Shown here: positions 1-10,332 of the stretch, one piece after another
How the letters are laid out: every line of letters starts with the position of its first letter
Numbering within the stretch: position 1 is the first letter of the stretch
NCBI GenBank assembly: GCA_963675135.1
Contig: OY776119.1
Location: forward strand, 68,503,727 to 68,567,726
Source of the DNA: Galeopsis tetrahit
Taxonomy: Eukaryota; Streptophyta; Magnoliopsida; Lamiales; Lamiaceae
Direction of reading: 5' to 3'
DNA length: 64,000 bases
Made by a program: the position numbers and the translations under genes
The notes under the pieces: model-generated
Databases searched by the model: none
The model's input: the letters and a program-made list of their open reading frames with translations, nothing else
Told to the model about the DNA's origin: nothing

Positions 1-1486
1 TATTTAAAAGTCAAAACTTGTAGAGTTGTGAGTAATTACTTCATTTAAAAGTCCATACAGAGCTCAGCTTTGGCTTTAAGTGGGCCTCCACTAGTGAATG
101 GTGAGATTGGTCCTCCAAATTAGTCGATCATTAGGCCGAATACTGAGACTTAAAGAAAAAAAAAATCATTTATATTAATTTTATAATAGCTAGGCGGGCT
201 ATTGAGAAATTTAAATTAAAAACTCATATTCTTTGAAGTTTCATAATTGTTGGGATCTTTCCTTGAATCAAATATCTTGAGAATGATAAAAATTCATTAA
301 GCAGAGCCTTTTTGTCCCAATAACTTTCACACATGCAGTCCAAAAGTTTGATTATCTTCCATGGTTGTGTTAACTGTTCATAAGAAAATTGTAGGTGTTT
401 TTGTTGATCGTATAAGATCCTTCCTTGGACAACTCCCACCTCTAATAATCACGATATTTCGAAAACCTTAAGTTCACCGTGAAACACTCATAAACTAACT
501 TAGTTTGTGTTAACTTTTATTCGCGTGCAAATTGTGTTAAGTCTTCCGCTGTTTGAATTAATAGTTTCGTGAATGCTACAAAATTTAGTGCAACATTGTC
601 TGATTTTTTTATCCACACTCACTCTTAGAGCAGAAAATTAAATAAATGGTATCACTTAAGTATAATTTAATCATGAATTTAAATTTTCACAATTTGAATG
701 TTGATACAAGTGTTTTTAAGAATTTGGGAAAAAATATAATTTTGTGACTTTATTCTTCCTATATGTTTGCTTAATATCAACATTTAATTTTGATTATTAT
801 TTGATCTTTTGATTCATTCAATTAACTTGCCATGGAAGCTCAATTTTTATTAATCCAATTCAATTAAGACATGTTAGAAATGCATATGAATTAATTAAAT
901 ATTAGAAATGTACATATTATTCAAACATGTAATATTACAAAATTAATCATATCTTAAGTTTTAAGGTTTGAGTTGTGATAATTTATATGACTGTTTTGTA
1001 ATCAACCACACAACAAAAGTTAGACATTAAACCAAAAAAACAAATCAAAATTGACACGACAACACGTTATGAAAATAATACAAAAATTATGGGTTATTAT
1101 TTGACCTTATTATGTATATGTCGTTATCGTGCAACTTTTTTTTTTATTTTTCTATATTGTGTTCGTGCCGAATTCGTGTAAATCCATTAATTAGGATAAA
1201 ATTAGTAGATGACATATTAACCCATTAATAACGTACTATTTGTTAGAAACTTGACACGACACGATAATGACAAACAATCATTAATAACATGATAACTTAT
1301 AATATTTAAACAAATATTTTAATTATTATATATCATAATACTAATTGTAATTTATTCATTTTCTTATTGTTTCGTGTTGACAAGAATTTTTTCGTGACGT
1401 ATCACACTGTCACAAAATTTATCATGAACGTGTCGTGATTAAGTCATTAATAAAAGTCAGGTGCTGTAAATCCAACAAAAATCAAG
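1..1486. other. AT-rich intergenic DNA, no recognisable gene
   Basis: No supported gene. A 71-codon open frame on the minus strand at 224-439 has no motif I recognise and no neighbours. Around 1050-1450 there are several CACGAC/GTCGTG-type words separated by AT-rich DNA (for example GACACGACACGATAATGAC near 1254), which resembles decayed terminal regions of plant DNA transposons, but no matching ends or target duplication could be found. Confidence 0.5.
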
Positions 1487-2505
1487 TGAAAATGTGAAAC
1501 TAATGCACACACAAAATTGTTGAAATTAATTTTTACTGAAAATAGATGTTTACCTCAATTTTTGGTCTGGCGGTAGATTAATGACAAATCACTAAATCAC
1601 ATACATATTCAATCCTTGTAGAAATCCGTTGGAAATTAGAAAATAAGACTTCTTTGGTTGGAAAAATTGCTAACACTACTAGAGGACGAAAAAGGAACAA
1701 GTGCAACAGATTCAACATCACAAAAAAACGATATTTCACTTGCCTTTTTAAGCAAGTTGCTATGATGCTCTGAAAATGTTACTTTTGGTTAAGTATTCAA
1801 TTTTTTTCATTTTAAAATTTCGACCCATTTTTTATACACAACTCAAAAAGATGGAAGGGCTTGAAGAGAGAGATAAATTAATGCTAGAGAAATATTTTAG
1901 TATTTAGTGAGCGAACCAATTAGGGTAACACATTATTTATAGAGCACCCTTAGTGAATATTATTAAGGAATTATCAAATAATTAGTGAAAATTTATTGTA
2001 TACACACATGATATGCACGCGAACACTTCACACATTTATTAATTACACGATTATTCAAAATTTAATCCCCTATTATTAACATTAGAAAATAGCAAACTAA
2101 ATTCATCTGTCATCCTAAGTCACAAGTTTAACTTTCATACAATCAATTACTATAAATATTTGACAATTGGTAAATTATAAAACATGACCTTTATACTATG
2201 TTTGTAGACATATACTACTGCTTGTACGAACTAATACTATTACTCAAGGTGCACAATGCTCAAGGTATATATATATAATACCTTTTTAATTATATTTCAA
2301 TCTTTAAATTACATATATAATTTTGTTATTCAATTTAAAATAGAAAAAAATTTTGAGGGATAAAAATGTTTTAGAATATCTAGAAACAATTTTATTATTG
2401 GAGACATTTTTTACCATTATTAATTTTATTTTAAGTATTGACAACTAGAATGATATTAACATTACTATTTATTTATTTAATTTAATTTTTTACAATAAAA
2501 AATTT
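1487..2505 (-). repeat. MADS duplication unit, copy A
   Basis: This block is closely similar to 4909-5830. It contains, on the minus strand, a decayed MADS-box first exon (1554-1828) and about 680 bp of its upstream flank (1829-2505). The same unit recurs at about 22.6-23.54 kb, and its upstream part recurs at about 11.84-12.37 kb. Copies A and B lie in the same orientation about 3.4 kb apart, so they look like a local tandem duplication rather than independent insertions; the non-autonomous hAT element at 2800-3970 lies in the spacer. Confidence 0.75.
1554..1828 (-). pseudogene. MADS-box transcription factor first-exon fragment, copy A
   Basis: Read on the minus strand from the ATG at 1828-1826, the fragment starts MGRNFKMKKIEYLTK and, after a frameshift near residue 20, continues HHSNLLKKASEISFFCDVES then VALVPFSSSSVSNFSNQRS. 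This is the MADS DNA-binding and dimerisation core: an MGR start, the LLKKA-E-S helix, the C-D strand and the F-S turn. The upstream CAT/TAG frame and the lost basic residues where KRR is expected (HH here) show it is decayed. The reading ends at a plausible splice donor (GAG then GTAAAC, boundary at 1554). The CDV and VPFSPS-type core seen in the sister copies is closest in my judgement to MIKC*-type plant MADS proteins, but the subfamily is uncertain. In plants these are nuclear transcription factors; this copy cannot encode one. Confidence 0.72.
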
Positions 2506-2791
2506 AATATTCAAGAATTTTATAATAATAAAAACAAAAAATTTATTCAATATATAATTAATTTATATTACGTCAAAAGAAAATTGTAATATATAAATAT
2601 AGATGTATGTATGTGTGTGTTTAATACAATGGTAACAAATGCTCTAGCCGTTTCATTCCAAATCTTGACCACCCATTTTTCATCATGCTCTTTATTTATT
2701 AAAACTAATTAATTTTAGTAATGATTGTTAATGGGTTGTAAAAAATAATTAATCTCTCATGCAAATGTTATACATTTATGTGTGTATAGTA
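2506..2791. other. AT-rich spacer
   Basis: AT-rich sequence with TATATA runs and no gene seen. It ends at the target duplication CGTGTGTA (2792-2799) of the following hAT element. Confidence 0.5.
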
Positions 2792-2799
2792 CGTGTGTA

Positions 2800-3970
2800 C
2801 AGAGCCGGTCCTCAGAATATTTGAGCCTGAATCGAACTTTAAAAAAGGGCCCCTCTCTTCATATTTTTTATTTTATTCGAACTTATAAAACATAATGTAA
2901 AACAATTTTTAAAAGACTAACAATATATAAGTTTTAAAGGGCTAACAATATAGATTTTTTTTACATGTTTAAGATTTTTTAATTTTTAACTAATAGATTT
3001 TTTAAGATTTTAACTTATTTAATTAATTTTAAGAGATTTTTCAGATTTTTAATGTAATTAGTATAATTTTTTAGACATTTTAATGAGATTTTTAGAATTT
3101 TTTATTTATAGATAATTTTAGAAATTTTTTTATTTTTTATCTGAATAATTTTAAATTTTAATGAAATTTTAAGAAATTTTTAATGTTATTTTTTTAATTT
3201 TCAAATTTAAAGGATGTAAATTGGAATATTTACCCGAAATCTCAATTTTTTGACGAAAGTGATGTAAAATGGACACAAAATGATGTAAATTGGGCACTTA
3301 ATTTGAGACGTAAATTGAAAAAGTGAAAACTTAAAAGATATAAACTAAATTAGACATTTGTTGAGACTTTTTTCTCCTAATTTTTCATTCCCCCTTCACT
3401 ATTATATATATACTAGTGCAAAACTCGCGTATTACGCGAGATTGTAAAAAGAAAAATGATTACATAAAAAATGAAAAAAATGTAAATTAGAAAAAAACTG
3501 TCGGAAAGAGAGAGAAAGAAATAAAAGAATTTTAAAATTAGATGAGGTAACCGTAGAGAAGAAAACGGTTAAAAAAATAGTAAAAGAAAAAAAATAAGAA
3601 ATTCTATAAAATTAGGAAAGTAAAAATGGAGAAGAATTGAGATGTCACGTAGTAAAGAATAGATTCAAAATTAGTATATATACTACATATTTGGCCTTGG
3701 AGAGCTTTTAGAAGAGCTCTCCAAGTGGGAGCTGTCCAAGCTAAATTGCACTTGGAGAGCCCTTTTTGCACTTGGAAGGGCTCTCCAAGTGCAATTTAGC
3801 TTGGACAGCTCCCACTTGGAGAGCTCTTCTAAAAGCTCTCCAAGGCCAAATATGTAGTATATAAGGGTAGATATATAAAAAGATGTCTTAAAAAATGGGC
3901 CCCTAAAAAATTAAAATATTTTTGGGCCTGAATCGATCGCCTCGTTGGCCTAATATTAGGACCGGGCCTG
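2800..3970. mobile_element. Non-autonomous hAT-type element with 8-bp target duplication
   Basis: The element starts CAGAGCCGGTCC and ends with the reverse complement of CAGGCCCGGTCC. A perfect 8-bp direct repeat CGTGTGTA flanks it (2792-2799 and 3971-3978), the target duplication length of hAT transposons. Subterminal matches include GAGCCTGAATCGA at the left against a GCGATCGATTCAGGCCC block at the right, and GGGCCC near both ends. The 1171-bp interior is T-rich on the left and has no transposase frame, so it must have been moved by an enzyme supplied elsewhere. A perfect 88-bp inverted repeat lies near its right end (separate entry). Confidence 0.85.
3677..3863. repeat. Perfect 88-bp inverted repeat with 11-nt loop
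   Basis: Bases 3677-3764 are the exact reverse complement of 3776-3863, with an 11-nt loop at 3765-3775. I compared the arms base by base and saw no mismatch. The arms are built from recurring CTTGGAGAGC / AGCTCTCCAAG words. It lies within the non-autonomous hAT element. A transcript across it would form a long uninterrupted hairpin of the kind processed into small RNAs; whether it is transcribed is unknown. Confidence 0.95.
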
Positions 3971-3978
3971 CGTGTGTA

Positions 3979-4325
3979 TTAATAGTGATGAATAAATTAT
4001 ATACAAAAAGTTAGATATTTTCATATAAACGTTTCATATATTTTTTATTACTTGACCCCTCATTTTCTCCCCATGCATTAGAATTAAAGTATTGTAATTA
4101 ACATACGTGTATTCATATGCATATGTTTGCTTTCACCTTCACACCGATGTTTGTTATATATATATATATATATTTTTTGGTGTGCGACAATATTGTTGAA
4201 GCCATAAAACCAACTTTTGTCATTTTATATTCTTTAATTATTCTATCACATATTATTTAGATTGAGTTTAACTTAGAATAAAGTATAGCTTAAAAGAAAA
4301 TTCGACTATTTGTTATTTTATGTAT
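3979..4325. other. AT-rich intergenic DNA with TA microsatellite
   Basis: No gene seen. A pure TA run lies at about 4154-4172. Confidence 0.5.
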
Positions 4326-4870
4326 CGCACAGCCAGGCGACGATAATTACGAAGATTATTTTGCACGAAGCATTCACGTATCACTTCCACGTTCATCTAT
4401 CGAGGTGGGGATTTCTATCTTAATTGTTTATCATTATTAAATGTGATTTGTGATTTTATTGTTACTCATGTGAATTATGTATGAGAAGTTGAGAAGTACA
4501 GAAATACAGGTCTTATGACCTTTATAAACAAGAAGTTGAGACAAACAAGTCATTTGCCCTTTATAAATGAGAAGTAAGTCATTTGACCTTTATAAAAGAG
4601 AAGTTGAGACAAACATGTCATTTGTCGACCTTTATAAACGAGAAGTTGAGAAGTGGCAATACATTAAATGCATGTTTACGTTTGTGATAATTTAATTGCT
4701 TATTGTATTTAGTTTTGACAAATATGTCCCCACTGAGCTGTGGTTTGCTCACCCTTCATTTTAACATTTTCAGATTTAGGAGCTGGTGGCAAAGAGGAGC
4801 AGTGAATGACAATCATTCAGTAAAATTAAATTGAGACGTTGTAGTTCCCTATATATTTTTAAATTCAATT
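4325..4870 (+). repeat. Possible decayed gypsy LTR fragment with short tandem repeats
   Basis: About four degenerate units carrying ACCTTTATAAA and GAGAAGTTGAGA words lie at roughly 4482-4656. Downstream, the words CCCACTGAGCTGTGGTTTGC (about 4730-4749) and TTTTAACATTTTCAG followed by TTTAGGAGC resemble, from memory, LTR ends of plant Ty3/gypsy chromoviruses. No partner LTR, primer-binding site or target duplication was found, so this assignment is weak. Confidence 0.3.
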
Positions 4871-4908
4871 GAGTTGCTATTTATTCTTAAAGTTTCCGTT
4901 GATTGTGA

Positions 4909-5830
4909 AAATGTGAAACTAATGCACACACAAAATTGTTGAAATTAATTTTTACTAGAAATTAGATGTTTACCTCAATCTTTGGTCTGCCGGTAGATTG
5001 ACGCATCACTAAATCACATACATATTCAATCCTTGTAGAAATCCGTTGGAAATTAGAAAATAAGACCTTCTTTGGTTGGAAAAATTGCTAACACTACTAG
5101 AGGGCGAAAAAGGAACAAATGTAACATCAACATCATAAAAAAATTGATATTTCACTTGCCTTTTTAATCAAGTTGCTATGATGCTCTGAAAAGGTTACTT
5201 AACATTTGGTTAAGTATTCAATTTTTTTCATTTAAAAATTTCGATCCATTTTTTATACACAACTCAAGAAGATGGAAGGGCTTGAAGAGAGATAAATTTA
5301 TTAAGGAATTATCAAATAATTAGTGAAAATTTATTGCATACACACATGATATGCACATGGACGTTTCACACATTTATTAATTAACGATTATTCATAATTT
5401 AAACCCCTATTATCAACATTAGAAAATAGCAAAATAAATTCATTTGTCATCCTAAGTCACGAGTTTAACTTTCATACAATCAATTACTATAAATATTTGC
5501 CAATTGGTAAATTATAAAACATGACATTTGTATTATGTTTGTCAGACATATACTACTGCTTGTACGAACTAATGCTATTACTCAAGGTGCACAATGCACA
5601 AGGTATATATAATACATTTTAATTATATTTCAATATTTAAATTACATATGTAATTTTGTTATTCAATTTAAAAAAGAAAAAAAATTGAGGGATAAAAATG
5701 TTTTAGAATATCTAGAAACAATTTTATTATTTGAGACATTTTTTACCATTATTAATTTTATTTTAGATATCGACAACTAGAATGATATTAACATTATTAT
5801 TTATTTAATTTATTTTTTTACAATAAAAAA
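4909..5830 (-). repeat. MADS duplication unit, copy B
   Basis: Second copy of the unit at 1487-2505, in the same orientation. It shares the upstream flank word for word over long stretches, including the TATATA block near 5604 and the AATATCTAGAAACAATTTTA region. About 200 bp of the flank present in copy A between the ATG and the conserved distal flank is shortened here. Confidence 0.75.
4974..5249 (-). pseudogene. MADS-box first-exon fragment, copy B
   Basis: Minus-strand reading from the ATG at 5249-5247 gives MDRNF, a stop, then MKKIEYLTKC. After another stop it continues VTFSEHHSNLIKKASEISIF, then a one-base shift, then DVDVTFVPFSPSSSVSNFSN. The MADS core (VTFS, SNLIKKA-E-S, CDVDV, FSPS) is clearer here than in copy A. 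The glycine of the MGR start has become Asp, and there are two stops and at least one frameshift, so it is dead. The same GAG-GTAAAC splice-donor boundary closes the exon at 4974. Confidence 0.75.
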
Positions 5831-6462
5831 AAACATTTCTATTTTTTAAAAATAAAACAAAAGAGCCATAAGACACCAAAAATATATATCCAAAGGCGAA
5901 AGGTCCACGAAAAATCTTGTTAGGAGAAAATTTCCATTAGGGATAAAACCAAGGGTGGAGGGTGACTATGGCTAAGGTGGACTGTAGCCCACCTTAACTT
6001 TTTTTAAAAACAAATTATACATAAAAGAAAATTAAATTGCAGACTAGTCATTTCAAACACTAAACGCCGAAGTAAATAGAAAAAAGACTTCACCATCTAT
6101 CCACACTCACTTTTGTTTTAACATTTGTAAAATATACATATATAACTATTTATATAATTAAAAAAAATCATTTAAATAACAAATTCTAAACAAAACCCCC
6201 AATTTCAAACTTGTAAAAAAAAACATCACAATTTATTGTCGATCTGCGGCCACTCCGCATCCCCGCCTCCTCTGTTAGTTGTCGCCGGCTGCCTCCAACT
6301 TGGTCCAATAGGTAATTGTAATTATTTCTTAAACTTGCTTAAATGAATTGCTCCTCTGCTAATTACCGTCGGCCGCCCCCAAATTAATTCTTGAGCTAAA
6401 ACACTTTTTTTTTTCCAAATGACTCTATTTTCAAGAGTATGTTGTATATCATATGTTTCTTG

Positions 6463-7060
6463 TTTTTTTTTTTTTTGAACAAAAAAAAGGGAATTGTATT
6501 ATCGGAGAAACAGTGATACTAAAAAAAATATAGTTTATATATTACAGAATGTCAAGACTTTCGCTCGAAGATTACTGGATAAGAGAGCTCCTTACTTTTG
6601 CATACTAGTTTAGGATTCTCACACCAATCTTCGAAAGAAAGGAGTGAGTTGCCGTCTTGCTTATGATAAATAGTACTCCACGTCGTCGCCCTGATCTTTT
6701 CAAAGGTCGTCTCTTGTTGAGACTCATCATTTGCAAAAAAATTATCGTTTCTAACTTTCCACAAAAACCACATTACACAGCACCACAAACCTTACATGAA
6801 AAATTTCTTCCCCTCCCCTCCTAGTATTCCACAATGCTGGTGGAAATGGAAGACGGTTTAATGTTTGAGGCCATGGGAGTCAAAGAATAAACGAGACACC
6901 ACACTTTTTTGGAGAATTGACAATCAAAGAATATGTGTCGGGTATTTTCTTCAGCTAATCCGCAAAGACCATGCAATAGAGTCGGTAGCCGCTCTCATAG
7001 TAACTTCAAGGCCAACCCCGTTTCTTGATTTTGTTAGTGCAACAACAAGCAATATATACA
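6463..7060 (-). mobile_element. 5'-truncated LINE fragment (zf-RVT region and 3' tail)
   Basis: Read on the minus strand this is the 3' end of a plant L1-type ORF2. Near 7000-6880 a zf-RVT-like stretch reads LHGLCGLAEENTRHIFFDCQ then FSKKVWCLVYS, with the C-C-H-C pattern of that domain. After frame disruptions it continues VMWFLWKVRNDNFF (6788-6552), the usual basic tail of these proteins. The T-run at 6463-6476 on the plus strand is the insertion-end poly(A) of a minus-strand LINE. Everything upstream of the zf-RVT is missing, typical of incomplete reverse transcription. No clear target duplication was found. Confidence 0.65.
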
Positions 7061-7364
7061 CATTATCTTATTAGAAAATGCCACTATATTATTAAAAAAT
7101 TGAAAAGTAGGCTTAACCAGTTTGTAGTTTGTGGGAGGAAATAAAATAAAATAGTCAATAGAGTTAATTTATCTTTGTCCTTATCCATTCCTACACCACA
7201 CGGTCCCCACCCTACCACCCATGTGAATAACAATTCTCGTGGTGTAGGAGGAACGACAATAATGTGTTATGTTCTAATTTATTTCTTATTCTTTATAGGA
7301 AAAATTAATTATTGTATTACTGTGATCAAGTGATTAATTGTGTTTTTAATTTTTGTAATAGGTA

Positions 7365-8280
7365 ATGGATAATCGAGAAACGAAGAAAGGGAAAAGTATT
7401 AAGTCACTTTTTACCAACTTCAAACGAAAGGAACCTACGACAAGTGAAGAGCATATTATATAAAAAAATGATAATTTAGCTTTCCCTCTTAATGTCCAAC
7501 CTCATCAATTGCAAAGATTTGTAATTGACCTCGATTCACTTGAACACGATCCGTTTAAACGTATCTCCATATGTGAACATCCAGTTAATCAAAGAGATGA
7601 AATAAGGCAAGCTTACATAAAAATGGGAGCATTTCAACCCATTTAGGATGAATATAAGTCAACATTTGACGGACACCAAAATCATTGATTTCAAAGCTCG
7701 TGGTTTCTTCAATTTCCTTGGCTAGAGTATTCACCCAAAAATCATGCTACATGTTGCTTTTCGTGCTTCTTATTTGATCATTTGAACAATAATCGTTGTG
7801 CATTTACATCTGGTGGGTTCGATGGTTGGAAAAGAGTCAATAACGGAAAGAATTGCTCGTTTTTAAAACATGTGGGAGATGCTGATTCAAATCACAACAA
7901 AAAAGTAGTTTATATGAACTCTCTAAAGAATGTCTCTAAGCATATTGATAAAACAATTAATCGAAAAAATCAGAAGAGATAAAGAAAAATCGTTTGCGGG
8001 TTATGGCTACAATTAAATGTCTTCAATATCTTACTTTTCAAGCATGTGCGTTGAGAGGGTATGATGAGTCAGCACCTTCGAAAAGTCGAGGTAATCTCAT
8101 TGAATTGATAAAGTTTTGGGAGATATGAATATTGAAATTAATGATGTTTTAGAGAATGCTCATTTAAATGCGAAATATACATCACCAACTGTTCAAAAGG
8201 AGATTTTGAGTATCTTTGGTAGTCGAGTGAGAAACAAAATTCGTGAAGAGATTAGTGATTCTAAATTTTGCATTTTATTT
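7365..8280 (+). pseudogene. hAT transposase, N-terminal half (TTF-type zinc finger)
   Basis: The frame opens MDNRETKKGKSIKSLFTNF at 7365, just after an AG that could be a splice acceptor. A TTF/hAT-type zinc-finger domain follows, with WLEYSPKNHATCCFSCFLF, then AFTSGGFDGWKRVNNGKNCS and FLKHVGD. Next comes the LAFQACALRG-DES motif region, here read as LTFQACALRGYDESAPS-K-RGN, and then NAKYTSPTVQKEILSIFGSR to DSKFCILF at the break. Stops (for example TAA near 7461 and TAG near 7647) and a shift before 8116 disrupt it. This enzyme family cuts and joins hAT ends in the nucleus. The half stops exactly at the MULE insertion. Confidence 0.75.
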
Positions 8281-8579
8281 GAGAAAATGGCAGAATTGGT
8301 CCCACAGGTCACACCCCTTCACTGTTTTGGTCCCAATACTCTTCAAACTGGTCCCATACAAACAAAAAAAGACATTTTTAGTCCCAAATTCTGCATTTTT
8401 GGTCCCAAAGTTTGCTCTCAGTTAAACCTGCCGTTAACAAAGTTGCAATTTTGATCCCATTCGATTTTTCCCTCCCATTTTACACATTTTGGCAGTACTG
8501 GAGGGAAACTTGGTCATTTTTTGGCGCCCAAAACCCTAAACTTCATTCACATGCACCAAAAAATCCAAAAAATCAAAAA

Positions 8580-9017
8580 ATGAGCAATGAAGGTTCATCT
8601 TCCTCAACACAAAATTTCCAACACCAACTTGTGTGTCATTGTCGCAAAGCTGCAGCCACATATGTATCTCAAAAGGAAAGAAGCAAGGGTAGGCTATTCC
8701 ATACATGTAGTGACTCAATTCATGGTGGAGGATGCAAATTCTTCGTGTGGGCAGATGAACATGAAGTTGCCGGGCAAGGCCAGTTCCCCGGAATGATGAG
8801 GAGAATCGATTCTCTACTCACTGAAAATCTGGACCTAGCTCAAAAGGTAATTGAGGCAACACAAGGGGAGAGTAATGCAATTGAAATGGTCGAACAACTG
8901 AAGAACGAGATGAAGCATATGGTAGAGGAAATTTCCCAATTGAATCAACTGAAAGTTATCCTTTTTATTGTAATAATTATGTCTTGGGCACCAACTATCT
9001 TCAAGTCTATGGCTTGA
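8580..9017 (+). CDS. GRF-type zinc-finger protein with C-terminal membrane helix
   Basis: An intact 145-codon frame begins ATGAGCAATGAAGG. Residues about 16-55 form a GRF zinc finger: CHCRKAA, then KGRLFHTCSD with the GRxF signature, then GGGCKFFVWADE with the final C and the F-x-W-x-D end. GRF fingers bind zinc and, where studied, single-stranded nucleic acid. A heptad-like segment (about 75-122, LLTENLDLAQKV and VEQLKNEMKHMVEEISQL) suggests a coiled coil. The C-terminus (about 124-138, VILFIVIIMSW) is hydrophobic enough for a tail anchor. Many plant genomes carry small GRF-coiled-coil-hydrophobic-tail proteins of unknown role (At1g43920-like). The longer frame from 8412 runs through the MULE terminal repeat, so I chose the ATG at 8580. 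Function inside a MULE is unknown. Confidence 0.7.
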   Translation: MSNEGSSSSTQNFQHQLVCHCRKAAATYVSQKERSKGRLFHTCSDSIHGGGCKFFVWADEHEVAGQGQFPGMMRRIDSLLTENLDLAQKVIEATQGESNAIEMVEQLKNEMKHMVEEISQLNQLKVILFIVIIMSWAPTIFKSMA

Positions 9018-9196
9018 ATTTATGTACTGTTTGAATTTATGTTCTGTTTTCAATATATGCAATGTTATGTTTAGTTATTGTTTCCTAAAGTCCAACATGC
9101 ATGCACTGAATTACCACAAGAATAAACATAACCAAACCGATTTAAATACAACAAAACTGATTTAAACACAACACGAAACAACACAATCAAACTGAT

Positions 9197-9993
9197 TTAA
9201 ACAAGTCCCAACATGAATGCAAAACAAACTGAAACAAGCATAACCCATAGTTTAAACAAATCAAAGTCAGGATCATCATCCCTTAGTGCATCCAAATACA
9301 AGCGGCCTACCCTATTTATTGCATTGTTGAAAAATCTCTCAATATCAAAGTATCCATCAATAACCTGAAGTTTCCCATTTTTGTTGTAGGAATAGTACAC
9401 CTTGTCACCAGAATATCCTAATTGAATAGATAAGCCATCTAAATACTTCATATCCACCCTAACTGTGTCAACAAAGTCAAATGCACTGATAGTTCCTCCT
9501 TTATACTCAACATCCCCAACATCATTCAAAAATATGGTTCCCCCATGGTGAATTTTAATGGAATAAAGTGTTCGACAATTTCCTACAATAGAAAAAAAAA
9601 CAGAAACAATTATTTTTATGCCTTAATTTTATATATCTCAGCTACCAAGCCCTAATTAACAAATTATTAGCAAATTAACATGAACTTATGCCCTAATTTC
9701 ACCAATTTCCCTAATTTCACAAATACCTTGGTATATGTTCGAGATATATGACCTAAATTCTACAATGTTCGAGGAATATGCCCTAATTTCACCAATTTCC
9801 CTAATTTCATAAATACCTATGTATATATATGTTCGAGAATAATGCCCTAATTTCTAAGAAGATGGAGAAAAATCGAAGAAGATGTTAACTTACCATAGTT
9901 GGGGGCTCCAAATCGAAGAAGATGTTTCCTTCGTAACTGAGCTCCGATTACTGGCCTGGGGGATGGTTTACTGGGCTTTCTCATAGATGACAT
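9197..9993 (-). CDS. Two-exon PB1-like domain protein inside the MULE
   Basis: I infer two exons. Exon 1 runs from the ATG at 9993-9991 to 9894 (100 nt). The intron is 9893-9583 (311 bp), starting GTAAGTTAAC and ending TTTCTATTGTAG. Exon 2 is 9582-9197 (386 nt with stop). Joined length is 486 nt, exactly 162 codons, with no internal stop. Exon 1 is basic (MSSMRKPSKPSPRP). Exon 2 opens with a plant PB1-like domain: LYSIKIHHGGTIFLNDV, then YKGGTISAFDFVDTVRVD and IQLGYSGDKVYYSYNKNG. Such domains are common at the N-terminus of plant MULE-encoded proteins. The last 20 residues (from LFKLWVML) form a probable membrane helix. No transposase domain follows, so it is either a reduced derivative of a MULE protein or a separate accessory gene. 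It converges on the GRF gene with 179 bp between stops. Confidence 0.68.
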
Positions 9994-10332
9994 TTTTCGA
10001 CTCTCCTTGCAATTTTTCTGAATTTTGGCTGCGGGGGAGATAGCTTTTTTGGGTTTGGGTTTGGGAATGATTTTCCCGTTGGGGAAGATAGCTTTTTTGT
10101 TTTTTTTTTTTTGTTTTTTGTTTTATTAAAATTAAATTAACGGAGCAGGCGGAATTTCCGTCCAAAGAGACGGATGTTTTAACTGAGACCAAACTTTGGG
10201 ACCAAAAATGCAGAATTTGGGACTAAAAATGTCTTTTTTGTTTGTATGGGACCAGTTTGAAGAGTATTGGGACCAAAAGCGTGAAGGGGTGTGACCTGTG
10301 GGACCAATTCTGCATTTTTCTCCATTTTATTT

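Larger units (their letters stand above)
8281..10322. mobile_element. Mutator-like element (MULE) carrying two small genes
   Basis: Long terminal inverted repeats of about 150-165 bp face each other at 8281-8440 and about 10160-10322. Both begin GAGAAAA and contain AGAATTGGTCCCACAGGTC and several GGTCCC words, with only a handful of differences. The flanking direct repeat CATTTTATTT is perfect (8271-8280 and 10323-10332); 9-11 bp is the usual Mutator duplication. It interrupts the hAT transposase gene. No MuDR-type transposase is inside, so it is non-autonomous. Instead it holds a plus-strand GRF zinc-finger gene and a convergent minus-strand PB1-like gene. Confidence 0.88.

Noticed and set aside
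224..439. Open frame of 71 codons on the minus strand
   Set aside because: No motif, no neighbours and no start context; length is expected by chance.
6865..7074. Plus-strand frame of 69 codons
   Set aside because: It is the opposite-strand shadow of the LINE zf-RVT remnant.
8412..8579. Longer start for the GRF protein
   Set aside because: The added 56 codons lie in the MULE terminal repeat and carry no domain; the ATG at 8580 begins the protein proper.
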